This document shows, piece after piece, positions 6,073-13,436 of a DNA stretch of 25,359 nucleotides; position 1 is the first letter of the stretch; each line of letters begins with the position of its first letter. A program made the translations under genes and the position numbers. The notes below the pieces were generated by a model, which did not search any database, was not told the origin of the DNA, and saw only the letters and a list, made by a program, of their open reading frames with translations. This stretch comes from Clostridia bacterium (GTDB taxonomy: Bacteria > Bacillota_A > Clostridia > Peptostreptococcales > JAAYPU01), in the NCBI GenBank assembly GCA_022360735.1, contig JAKSCF010000393.1:1-25359 (forward strand). The letters run 5' to 3'.

Positions 6073-7191
6073 ATGAAAATTAAAGATATCGTTACGATTC
6101 CTCTTAAATTTGAAATGGAAAAACCGATATGGGATGCTCAACACTATATTCCATCTCGACAGGCACTGTTGGTTAAAGTAATTACTGATGAAGGTATAGT
6201 AGGTTATGGAGAGGCAGCATGCTTTGGTGGACCCATTGAAATAACTAAAACGGTTATTGAAAAGGAGTTAAAACCATTTTTTATAGGAAAAGACCCATTT
6301 GATATAGAATATTTATGGGATAATGTTTTTCATACTACCATACAACACGGCAGATCCGGTGTAATCATTATGGGGTTAAGTGGAATAGACATAGGAATCT
6401 GGGATGTTATTGGAAAATCAGCAGGAAAACCTCTGTATAAAGTCTTAGGTGGATTTAATAATAAAATTGAGGCATATGCAAGCTCAGGGTTTTATTCGGA
6501 AGGAAAGGGTATAAAAGAGTTATGTGAAGAAGCCGAAAATTACCTAATTGAAGGATTTAAAACAGTAAAAATAAAGGTTGGGGGACTTTTGGTTAATGAA
6601 GACCTGAAACGAATTAAAGAAGTAAGAAAGATATTAGGTGATAATTATAGACTGGCCATAGATGCAAACAGTAATTGGGATGTGGCTACTGCAAAATATG
6701 TTTGTGAAAAGATTAAATATTTTAATATAAGATGGTTAGAGGAACCGGTATACCCTTATGATTATGAAGGTTCTGCGGAGGTTAAAAAAACCTCAATTAT
6801 TCCAGTAGCAGGATATGAACAGGAATTTACAAGGTATGGATTTAAAAAGCTTATTTGTGCTGATTCAGTTAGTATTGTCCAGCCGGATGTAACTTGGGCA
6901 GGAGGTATAACGGAATGTAGAAAGATCGCTGCAGTTGCACAAGCTTTTAATATACCATGTATCCCACACGTTTTTTCAAGTGGCATTAGTTTAGCATCGA
7001 ATCTTCACTTAATAGGTTCAATTCCCAATGGAAGCTTGTTGGAATATGATCGAAATTATAATCCTTTAAGAAATACATTAATAAATGAGGAATTATTACC
7101 TGATAAAAATGGTTTCGTACACATACCTGATAGACCAGGTTTAGGAATAGAAGTTAATGAGGATATAATAAAAAAATATAGTATAGAGTGA
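6073..7191 (+). CDS. Enolase-superfamily (mandelate racemase subgroup) acid-sugar dehydratase or racemase
   Basis: This 372-residue enzyme has the N-terminal capping domain (about 1-125) and the (beta/alpha)7-beta barrel (about 130-350) of the enolase superfamily. All key residues of the mandelate-racemase subgroup are present: the base K166-x-K168, metal ligands D197, E223 and E249, the D272-H299 dyad, and E324. Such enzymes abstract the proton alpha to a carboxylate. Most act as acid-sugar dehydratases (making 2-keto-3-deoxy acids), others as racemases or epimerases. Substrate specificity cannot be read here. Position after a TRAP transporter suggests that the imported carboxylate, or a derivative, is its substrate. 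AAAGGAAG (6058-6065) lies 7 bases before ATG 6073. It is followed after 11 bases by the remnant of a second family member and then by the LarA-like gene. Confidence 0.9.
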   Translation: MKIKDIVTIPLKFEMEKPIWDAQHYIPSRQALLVKVITDEGIVGYGEAACFGGPIEITKTVIEKELKPFFIGKDPFDIEYLWDNVFHTTIQHGRSGVIIMGLSGIDIGIWDVIGKSAGKPLYKVLGGFNNKIEAYASSGFYSEGKGIKELCEEAENYLIEGFKTVKIKVGGLLVNEDLKRIKEVRKILGDNYRLAIDANSNWDVATAKYVCEKIKYFNIRWLEEPVYPYDYEGSAEVKKTSIIPVAGYEQEFTRYGFKKLICADSVSIVQPDVTWAGGITECRKIAAVAQAFNIPCIPHVFSSGISLASNLHLIGSIPNGSLLEYDRNYNPLRNTLINEELLPDKNGFVHIPDRPGLGIEVNEDIIKKYSIE

Positions 7192-7202
7192 GGCTTTAGC
7201 AT

Positions 7203-7454
7203 ATGAAGATAACACAATTAAATTGTATACCACATTTTTCAGCAGGAATTGTATCTCTTACAGCTAACTTACATTTTGCAGCAGCCTGCAGCAATATAAA
7301 TTTAATAGAGTTAACATTAGATGAAAATCCTATGAGAGAAAAATTGGCTCGTGAACCAATTAAATTATCAGAGGGTAAATTGTATCTTCCTGATGGGCCG
7401 GGATTGGGTATAGAGTTAGATGTTGAAATACTGAATAAATATAAGTTGTTTTAG
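7203..7454 (+). pseudogene. Remnant of a second enolase-superfamily gene (large internal deletion)
   Basis: This 83-codon frame joins the first seven or so residues of an enolase-family start (MKITQLN) directly to the last 75 residues of such an enzyme. It keeps the C-terminal IPHFSAG segment, which contains the catalytic-His position of the family, and the closing LPDGPGLGIELD. Everything between, including the base lysine and all metal ligands, is missing, so it cannot be an active barrel enzyme. The frame is still open, which points to a clean in-frame deletion. A ribosome site is poor. The C-terminal part does not closely match the intact neighbour (for example LTANLHFAAAC against LASNLHLIGSI), so the lost gene was a distinct paralogue and not a copy of 6073-7191. 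A translated mini-protein cannot be excluded. Confidence 0.85.
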
Positions 7455-7510
7455 TTAAAAGATGGATAAGAAATGAACTTATTAAGCTAAAAATAGGGGG
7501 TTAGAAAGTT

Positions 7511-8788
7511 ATGCAAAGTATTATGGTTAAAAGGTCAGATAGCGTTTTAATAGAGGGAAAATATTTAGTAGAAATATTAAATAACTCCATAAACCAAAAA
7601 AAGAATTCCTTAAAAAAGGTATTATTACTGCCGCCGGATTTAACCAGAAGCCATTCAAGGGCTAACGATTTAACTAATATATACTATGATTTATTAAAAG
7701 ATATATGCCAGGTAGATGTTATGCCGGCTTTGGGAACACATATGCCTTTAACAGATGAGGAAAGAATTGAGTTTTTTGGTCATTCAATTCCTAAAGAAAG
7801 GTTCATTGTACATAATTGGAGGAATGATGTTAAAAAGATAGGTGAAATTCCAGGAGGGTTTGTAGGCAAGGTATCAAACGGACTAGTGGATAATTCTATA
7901 GACGTGGAAGTAAATAAAATTCTTATTGATGGTACGTATGATTTAATAATTTCTTTAGGTCAGGTAGTCCCTCATGAGATAGCGGGTATGGCCAACTACA
8001 GTAAAAATATTTTTGTTGGCTGTGGAGGCTTTGAAATGATTAGCCAGACCCATATGCTAGGAGCTATTTGCGGACTTGAAAATGTAGTAGGACAGACGAA
8101 TAATCCAGTTAGAAAGGTACTTGATTATGCTCAGGAAAACTTTTTAAGTCAAATTCCTTTAATGTATGTGTTAACAGTAACGACATTTGATAAAGAAAAT
8201 ACTAATATAGAGGGACTATTCATTGGTGATAAGAGAGAAGTTTTTGATGAAGCAGCTAAGCTTAGTCGTGAAAAAAATATTACACACTTAGATAAACCTG
8301 TAAAGAAAGTAGTGGCATATTTAGATGAGAAAGAGTTTAAGACAACCTGGCTGGGTGATAAAGCAATATATAGAACAAGTCTGATAATAGAAGATGGTGG
8401 AGAGTTATTAATATTAGCACCAGGGTTGATTCAGTTTGGAGAAGACCATGATATAGATAAATTGATCAGGAAATATGGATATATAGGAAGAGATAAAATT
8501 CTTAAGCTGATAAATGAAGAAGGAAATGAAGATATTAAGGGCAATTTATCTGCAGCATCTCAAATGATTTATGGCTCTACAAATGGAAGATATAAAGTAA
8601 CTTATGCTGTAAAAAATGTAACTAAAGAAGAAATAGAAGCAGTTAATTATAGTTATATGGACTATAATGAAGCGGTTAAAAAATATAATCCTAAAGAACT
8701 TAACAATGGGTTTAATGTAATGGAAGATGGAGAAGAAATATACTATGTCAGCAATCCTGCATTAGGCTTATGGAAATTAAGAGATTAA
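7511..8788 (+). CDS. LarA-like nickel-pincer-nucleotide racemase/epimerase
   Basis: This 425-residue protein belongs to the lactate-racemase (LarA) family. The N-terminal LarA domain (about 15-215) shows DLTRSHS (42-48), GTHMPLT with H77 (equivalent to LarA H108), and PHEIAGMANYSK with H155 and K165. The 10-residue H-to-K spacing equals that of H174-K184 in LarA, where the lysine carries the Ni-pincer cofactor. Family members racemise or epimerise 2-hydroxy acids by hydride transfer; known homologues act on lactate, malate, other short hydroxy acids or gluconate, so lactate is only one option. The cofactor needs LarB, LarC and LarE, none of which is in this window. AGGGGG (7495-7500) is 10 bases before ATG 7511; ATG 7523 is an alternative. 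Last gene of the TRAP 1 operon, implying stereochemical conversion of the imported acid. Confidence 0.85.
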   Translation: MQSIMVKRSDSVLIEGKYLVEILNNSINQKKNSLKKVLLLPPDLTRSHSRANDLTNIYYDLLKDICQVDVMPALGTHMPLTDEERIEFFGHSIPKERFIVHNWRNDVKKIGEIPGGFVGKVSNGLVDNSIDVEVNKILIDGTYDLIISLGQVVPHEIAGMANYSKNIFVGCGGFEMISQTHMLGAICGLENVVGQTNNPVRKVLDYAQENFLSQIPLMYVLTVTTFDKENTNIEGLFIGDKREVFDEAAKLSREKNITHLDKPVKKVVAYLDEKEFKTTWLGDKAIYRTSLIIEDGGELLILAPGLIQFGEDHDIDKLIRKYGYIGRDKILKLINEEGNEDIKGNLSAASQMIYGSTNGRYKVTYAVKNVTKEEIEAVNYSYMDYNEAVKKYNPKELNNGFNVMEDGEEIYYVSNPALGLWKLRD

Positions 8789-8841
8789 AATAGGATACAT
8801 TTGAACTGCAGCCCGATTGTCGTGAATATTCAGACAAATTA

Positions 8842-8870
8842 TTGACTTATTAATCAAAAGATGATACGAT
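8842..8870 (+). promoter_or_regulatory. Promoter of the GntR/FCD regulator gene
   Basis: TTGACT (8842-8847) and TACGAT (8865-8870) are 17 bases apart. The predicted start near 8877 lies just before the operator-like site at 8883-8897, an arrangement expected for autorepression. The same element is retained at 2441-2469. Confidence 0.7.
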
Positions 8871-8882
8871 AGGTATTGTAAA

Positions 8883-8897
8883 ATTGGTTGATCCAAT
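8883..8897. promoter_or_regulatory. Operator-like site O1 (ATTGG-N5-CCAAT)
   Basis: ATTGG TTGAT CCAAT extends to a perfect 6-bp inverted repeat, AATTGG/CCAATT, at 8882-8898. It lies immediately downstream of the promoter of the GntR gene. The form resembles operators of PdhR-like FCD regulators. Binding by the adjacent regulator is inferred. Confidence 0.65.
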
Positions 8898-8941
8898 TAT
8901 TCAATGGCTCAGATAGCAATGGAAAGAAGAGGCAATGCAAT

Positions 8942-9643
8942 ATGAAATTTGAACCAGTACAAAAGAAAAGAATATATGAAGATATCGTTAAACAAGTATT
9001 AAATCAAATAAATAGCGGCATTTTAAAGCCGGGAGATAAGTTACCTGCAGAAAGAGAAATGTCCAGTTTATTAAATACAAGCAGGAATTCAGTTAGCGAA
9101 GCCTATAGAACTCTTGAAGTAAGGGGGTTTGTAGAGATTAGACCAGGAGGAGGTGCGTTTATAAAGGAAGTAGATTTAAATAGTGTTTTTAAACCTTTTT
9201 CACAAATGATTTCCGATGACTATAGGCTGATACTAGATACATTAGATGCTAGAGATGTTATTGAAACAGAAGTAGCAAAACTGGTTGCATGTAGAGCAAA
9301 TGATCAGGAAATTGAACAAATTAAGGATATTATTGCAGAATCAAAAAAAGCAGTTAAAACAGGTAGTAACGGTTTAAAATATGATGATGATTTTCATATG
9401 GCGTTAGCAAATGCATCTCATAATAAGATATACGCTATGATCATGAATCTAATAAAAGATGCATTAACCAAAAGTAGAGAAGCAACACTCAATATTGCCG
9501 GACAACCCAGCAAAACAGTTGACGACCATGAAGAGATATTAAATGCTATAATAAGTGGCGATTCAGAAAAAGCTGGTATAGTAATGAGAAAACACTTAAA
9601 AAAAGCCAGAGAAAACATAATCGATATAATAAATAAAGAATAA
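8942..9643 (+). CDS. GntR-family (FadR/FCD subgroup) transcriptional regulator
   Basis: This 233-residue regulator has an N-terminal GntR winged HTH (about 9-75, with GDKLPAEREM and NTSRNSVSEAYRTLEVRG). Its C-terminal all-helical FCD ligand domain (about 95-225) contains the usual metal-binding set: an aspartate near D148 plus H152, H196 and H218. FCD proteins of the PdhR, LldR and GlcC type sense small carboxylates such as pyruvate, lactate or glycolate, which suits a dehydrogenase/TRAP operon. I chose ATG 8942 because AGAAGAGG (8925-8932) is 9 bases upstream. An upstream in-frame TTG (8888) lies inside the operator and has no ribosome site. Three ATTGG-N5-CCAAT sites flank the gene (8883, 9668, 9718) and three more occur before dctP 1, so it probably controls itself, the dehydrogenase operon and TRAP 1. 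Whether it represses or activates is unknown. Confidence 0.92.
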   Translation: MKFEPVQKKRIYEDIVKQVLNQINSGILKPGDKLPAEREMSSLLNTSRNSVSEAYRTLEVRGFVEIRPGGGAFIKEVDLNSVFKPFSQMISDDYRLILDTLDARDVIETEVAKLVACRANDQEIEQIKDIIAESKKAVKTGSNGLKYDDDFHMALANASHNKIYAMIMNLIKDALTKSREATLNIAGQPSKTVDDHEEILNAIISGDSEKAGIVMRKHLKKARENIIDIINKE

Positions 9644-9667
9644 TGGCATATCATTATTTTTAACCTA

Positions 9668-9682
9668 ATTGGACCAGCCAAT
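9668..9682. promoter_or_regulatory. Operator-like site O2 (ATTGG-N5-CCAAT)
   Basis: ATTGG ACCAG CCAAT lies 25 bases after the GntR stop and is followed by AGTCCGA. It is 50 bases centre-to-centre from O3, close to an integral number of helical turns, which would allow cooperative binding of two dimers before the dehydrogenase operon. Confidence 0.6.
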
Positions 9683-9717
9683 AGTCCGATAGTGATGCTT
9701 TCTATTTTTTTTACAAA

Positions 9718-9732
9718 ATTGGTTCATCCAAT
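9718..9732. promoter_or_regulatory. Operator-like site O3 (ATTGG-N5-CCAAT)
   Basis: ATTGG TTCAT CCAAT with tail AGTCCGAAAG lies 85 bases upstream of the E1-alpha ATG. A weak promoter may overlap it (TTGGTT 9719-9724, GATTAT 9742-9747, spacing 17). That promoter assignment is tentative. Confidence 0.6.
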
Positions 9733-9816
9733 AGTCCGAAAGATTATTTTGAAATTTCATACTATTAAAAATCAGTGCAATATTACGATTATTTAAAATC
9801 ATATGGAGGTGGCGTA

Positions 9817-10788
9817 ATGTTAGAAAAAAATAGGTTGTTGAATATTTATAAAACCATGAATGACATTAGAAAATTTGAAGAAAAAGCTCTTAAATTTTTT
9901 GAAGAAAATAAGCTGAGAGGATCTGTTCATTTATACATAGGACAGGAAGCGGGTGCAGCAACAATATGCTCCCATTTAAACGATAGTGACTATATCACAA
10001 GTACTCATAGAGGGCATGGTCATTGTATAGCAAAAGGTGCAGATTTGGGAAAAGCTATGGCAGAGTTAATGGGAAAAGAAACAGGATACTGTAAAGGCAG
10101 AGGCGGATCCATGCACATAGCGGATTTTTCAAAAGGCAATTTGGGAGCAAATGCCATTGTAGGCGGGGGCATTCCCATTGCTGTAGGGGGAGCGCTTGCA
10201 GCAAAGATGAAGGGTACCAATCAAGTAGCAGTGACATTTTTTGGCGACGGTGCTTCAAATCAAGGTACTTTTCATGAATCCATTAATATGGCTGCTCTTT
10301 GGAAGCTACCGGTCATATTTGTATGTGAGAATAACGGATTCGGTATTTCAGTTCCGCAAAGAGAAAGCACATCGGTTGAAGATATTTCAGTAAGAGCAAA
10401 ATCCTATGATATTCCGGGATATACGTTAGATGGAAATGATGTCCTTGCAATGGATAAAGTTATACAGGAAGCGGTGAAAAGAGCCAGAAATGGTAAAGGC
10501 CCCACCCTGATAGAACTAAAAACTTATAGATGGATGGGACACTGGACAGGTGACCCACAGCCATATAGAACCAAGAAGGAAATACATGCATGGAAAGAAA
10601 AGTGTCCCATAAAAAGATTAAAAAAATATTTAATAGAAAATAATATGGCAGAAGAAAGAGAGCTGAATGAAATAGAACAGCAATCACAAAATAATGTAGA
10701 GGAAGCGGCAAATTTTGCACTAAATAGTGATGAACCGGATGCTGATAAAGTGATGGAAAATGTATTTTCTGAAGGAGGGGTATCATGA
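9817..10788 (+). CDS. acoA: Thiamine-diphosphate dehydrogenase E1 component, alpha subunit (acetoin/2-oxoacid type)
   Basis: This 323-residue protein is the alpha half of a heterotetrameric E1 that decarboxylates or cleaves its substrate on thiamine diphosphate and passes the acyl group to E2. The ThDP/Mg motif begins GDGASNQG at residues 143-150 and ends with NN at 172-173. The STHRGHGH loop (62-69) and GRGGSMH (94-100) are typical of this E1 class. ATG 9817 follows GGAGGTGG (9805-9812); a longer frame back to ATG 9775 lies in the conserved leader and lacks a ribosome site. Best overall resemblance is to AcoA of acetoin dehydrogenase, but nothing in the window is acetoin-specific and another 2-oxo compound is possible, so the symbol marks the family only. 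Its stop overlaps the E1-beta start by 4 bases (ATGA). Confidence 0.9.
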   Translation: MLEKNRLLNIYKTMNDIRKFEEKALKFFEENKLRGSVHLYIGQEAGAATICSHLNDSDYITSTHRGHGHCIAKGADLGKAMAELMGKETGYCKGRGGSMHIADFSKGNLGANAIVGGGIPIAVGGALAAKMKGTNQVAVTFFGDGASNQGTFHESINMAALWKLPVIFVCENNGFGISVPQRESTSVEDISVRAKSYDIPGYTLDGNDVLAMDKVIQEAVKRARNGKGPTLIELKTYRWMGHWTGDPQPYRTKKEIHAWKEKCPIKRLKKYLIENNMAEERELNEIEQQSQNNVEEAANFALNSDEPDADKVMENVFSEGGVS

Positions 10789-11759
10789 CCATTAAAACTT
10801 ATGCGCAGGCTATAAAAGATACTTTAGCTGAAGAAATGAGAAAAGATAAAAATGTTTTTATTATGGGCGAAGATATTAAAGTCCTTGGTGGGGTTTTTGG
10901 ATGTACCAGAGGATTGGTGGACGAATTTGGTGAAGACAGAGTCATTAATACGCCAATTTCTGAAGCCGGATTTGTTGGAGCAGGTCTTGGAGCTGCTGCA
11001 GCCGGTATGAGACCTGTTGTGGAGTTAATGTATATGGACTTTACCTATATCGCCATGGATCAAATATTAAATCAAGTAGCTAAAGTGAGATATATGACCG
11101 GTGGAAATATCTCAGTGCCAATGGTTATTAGAGGTCAGCAAGGAATTGGAAGGGGAAATGCAGCTCAACATTCTCAAAGTGTTGAAACCATATTTATGCA
11201 TATGCCTGGTATTAAGGTTGTACTGCCGTCAACACCTGCTGACGCTGCGGGGCTTTTAAGAACAGCTATTAGAGATATTGACCCGGTGATATTTATAGAA
11301 CATAAGGCGTTATATGCTACAAAAGGTGAGGTTCCTGATGATCCTGAATTTTCAATACCTTTTGGAAAGGCAAATGTTGTTAAAAAGGGGAGCGATGTTA
11401 CTGTAGTAACAAACTTATATTATTTAAATAAAACGCTTGAAGTTGCTAATAAGTTAGAAAAGGAGGGAATAAGTGTAGAAATTATTGATCCGAGAACATT
11501 AGTGCCTTTTGACAAAGATACCATAATCAATTCAATTAAGAGAACAGGAAAACTTTTAGTAGTTCACGAAGCACATAAAATAGCAGGTTGGGGGGCTGAA
11601 GTAGCTGCTACCATCATGGAAGAAGCATTTGATTATTTAGATGCACCTGTCATGAGATTAGGAGCGAGACATTGTCCACTACCTTTTAATCTTAATCTGG
11701 AAAATGCTGTAATACCTCAGGTAGAGGACATTGAAGAAGCTATTAGGAAAATAGTTTGA
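10785..11759 (+). CDS. acoB: Thiamine-diphosphate dehydrogenase E1 component, beta subunit (acetoin/2-oxoacid type)
   Basis: This 324-residue protein is the beta half of E1, with an N-terminal transketolase-like pyrimidine-binding domain (about 4-180) and a C-terminal transketolase domain (about 195-320). Seen in order: MGEDIKVLGGVFGCTRGL (about 25-42), TPISEAGFVGAGLGAA, MDFTYIAMDQI, GQQGIGRGNAAQHSQS, and VEIIDPRTLVPFD at the start of the C-terminal domain. All are characteristic of E1-beta of acetoin, pyruvate or branched-chain dehydrogenases. GGAGGGG (10774-10780) is the ribosome site for ATG 10785, which overlaps the acoA stop (ATGA), so the two subunits are translationally coupled. Instead of E2, a dctP gene follows after 41 bases. 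A degraded piece of a second copy is at 2792-2965. Confidence 0.91.
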   Translation: MTIKTYAQAIKDTLAEEMRKDKNVFIMGEDIKVLGGVFGCTRGLVDEFGEDRVINTPISEAGFVGAGLGAAAAGMRPVVELMYMDFTYIAMDQILNQVAKVRYMTGGNISVPMVIRGQQGIGRGNAAQHSQSVETIFMHMPGIKVVLPSTPADAAGLLRTAIRDIDPVIFIEHKALYATKGEVPDDPEFSIPFGKANVVKKGSDVTVVTNLYYLNKTLEVANKLEKEGISVEIIDPRTLVPFDKDTIINSIKRTGKLLVVHEAHKIAGWGAEVAATIMEEAFDYLDAPVMRLGARHCPLPFNLNLENAVIPQVEDIEEAIRKIV

Positions 11760-11800
11760 TGATCTAATGAAAATTTATTATTAAAAAAGTGGAGGGGAAA

Positions 11801-12835
11801 ATGAAAACAATGAATAGAATGATTGCTGTTATTTTAAGTTTGGTGTTGATTTTAACTATGATGACTGCATGTGGCGGAAATAATACGGACGCAGTAGAGG
11901 AAGATGCCAATGTAGACGAAAAAATACTGATTAAAGTTGGTCATGGTAACCCGGAAAGTAACGCTATACATGAAGGGTGGTTGAAATTTCAAGAGTTAGT
12001 TGAAGCGAAATCAAATGGAAATATTGAAGTTGAAATTTATCCTAATGGACAACTTGGTGGAGATCGTGAATTAATTGAAGCGCTTCAAATGGGAAACGTA
12101 ACAATGAGCTCCCCATCTTCTGCACCATTGGCTTCTTTTAATAAAAACTTTTTTGTATTAGATATTCCATTCCTTTTTAAAGATAGGCAACAAGTATATA
12201 GTGTTTTAGACGGAAATGCCGGACAAGAGCTATTAAAAACATTTGAAGAATACAATATTAAAGGTCTGGCATTTATGGAAAATGGCTTTAGAAACCTTAC
12301 CAATAGTAAGGCACCGGTAAAAACACCGGAAGATTTAAATGGTTTAAAAATTAGGACGATGGAAAATGAATTACATTTAGCAGCGTGGACACTGTTGGGT
12401 GCTAATCCAACACCTATGGCTTTTGGAGAATTGTTTACAGCATTACAGCAAAAAACGGTAGATGGTCAGGAAAACCCATTTGAACTCATTTACTCAGTTA
12501 AGTTTTATGAGGTACAGGACTACATTTCTAAAACTCAGCATATATACACGCCTTATGTTATTATCATGAATAATGAGTTCTATGTAAATCTATCAGATGA
12601 AAATAAAGAAATTATTGACGCATCCATAAAAGAAGCAACAGACTATCAAAGAGGATTGGCTAAGCAAAAAGATGTTGAGTCTGAAAAGGCTATTAAAGAA
12701 GCAGGTGTAGAAGTGATTGAATTAACAGATGAAGAAAAGGCAGCTTTTAAAAATAAGTTAACACCATTATTTGATCAAGTAAAAGAAAAAGCAGGTAGTG
12801 AAATGGTGGATCTGTTTGTAAACGCTACAAAATAA
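11801..12835 (+). CDS. dctP: TRAP transporter solute-binding lipoprotein 2 (DctP family)
   Basis: This 344-residue lipoprotein receptor has a signal peptide with LTMMTAC (Cys24), a short acidic linker and a DctP domain (about 41-338). Conserved R164 (NGFRNLTN) and R185 (GLKIR) indicate a carboxylate ligand. The sequence QKTVDGQENPF, common in C4-dicarboxylate/hydroxyacid-binding DctP proteins, is present; in DctP 1 the matching site reads TKVVDASEGPY, so the two pockets probably differ. ATG 11801 follows GGAGGGG (11790-11796); an earlier in-frame GTG (11789) precedes this site. The first 80 or so coding bases are nearly identical to dctP 1. Located between E1-beta and E2 of the dehydrogenase, so the imported compound is presumably on that enzyme's pathway. 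Confidence 0.92.
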   Translation: MKTMNRMIAVILSLVLILTMMTACGGNNTDAVEEDANVDEKILIKVGHGNPESNAIHEGWLKFQELVEAKSNGNIEVEIYPNGQLGGDRELIEALQMGNVTMSSPSSAPLASFNKNFFVLDIPFLFKDRQQVYSVLDGNAGQELLKTFEEYNIKGLAFMENGFRNLTNSKAPVKTPEDLNGLKIRTMENELHLAAWTLLGANPTPMAFGELFTALQQKTVDGQENPFELIYSVKFYEVQDYISKTQHIYTPYVIIMNNEFYVNLSDENKEIIDASIKEATDYQRGLAKQKDVESEKAIKEAGVEVIELTDEEKAAFKNKLTPLFDQVKEKAGSEMVDLFVNATK

Positions 12836-12846
12836 TATATCAATAT

Positions 12847-12874
12847 GAACAAGTAAGCTTTTGCTTACTTGTTC
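12847..12874 (+). other. Intercistronic stem-loop between dctP 2 and dctQ 2
   Basis: GAACAAGTAAGC (12847-12858) pairs perfectly over 12 bp with GCTTACTTGTTC (12863-12874) around a TTTT loop. No T run follows, so complete termination is unlikely. It mirrors the unrelated hairpin after dctP 1, suggesting a shared function in raising binding-protein expression over the membrane subunits. Confidence 0.65.
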
Positions 12875-12945
12875 TATAAATACAGTCTATTTGTGATTAA
12901 TGTCTATACACGTAAATACAAACATGACTTTTAAGGAGTTATATT

Positions 12946-13419
12946 ATGAAAATCATTCAATATTTAAATGAATATATTGAAAAAATTATTTTAATCATAT
13001 TACTTTCAGGTATGAGTTTAATTATTGGCGTTCAAGTTTTTATGAGATATGTGATGAAGTCATCTCTAAGCTGGTCGGAAGAAATTGCAAGATATATGTT
13101 TATATGGATGGTATATATTGGAATAAGCTATGGTGTTAAAATGAAAAAGCATATAAAAATTGATGCAGCTGTCAAGATATTTCCCAACAAGATTAGGAAA
13201 TATCTATATATAGTATCGGATGTAATTTTTTTAGTATTTACAATCATTATTATTTTGCATTCTGAAAAAGTCGCTATGCTTATTTTAAAACTTGGTCAAA
13301 TATCACCTGGTACAGGTATATCTATGGGATATATTTATCAAGCTGTTCCTATTGGATTTGCACTAGTTGGCATTAGATTAATACAAAGTATTGTTTGCAA
13401 AGTTAAAGAAATACGATGA
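12946..13419 (+). CDS. dctQ: TRAP transporter small membrane subunit 2 (DctQ family)
   Basis: This 157-residue membrane protein has four hydrophobic segments (about 13-33, 47-64, 85-105, 124-147) and the W-x-E-E signature LSWSEEIARYMF at the second helix. It acts with DctM 2 in substrate uptake through the cytoplasmic membrane. AAGGAG (12932-12937) precedes ATG 12946. Its stop overlaps an in-frame ATG of dctM (ATGA at 13416-13419), so the pair is translationally linked. Confidence 0.88.
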   Translation: MKIIQYLNEYIEKIILIILLSGMSLIIGVQVFMRYVMKSSLSWSEEIARYMFIWMVYIGISYGVKMKKHIKIDAAVKIFPNKIRKYLYIVSDVIFLVFTIIIILHSEKVAMLILKLGQISPGTGISMGYIYQAVPIGFALVGIRLIQSIVCKVKEIR

Positions 13420-13436
13420 TAGAAAAGGAGCTTAAT

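Noticed and set aside
8888..8941. Upstream TTG start extending the GntR protein
   Set aside because: It lies within the operator palindrome, has no Shine-Dalgarno sequence and adds residues outside the family; ATG 8942 has a good site.
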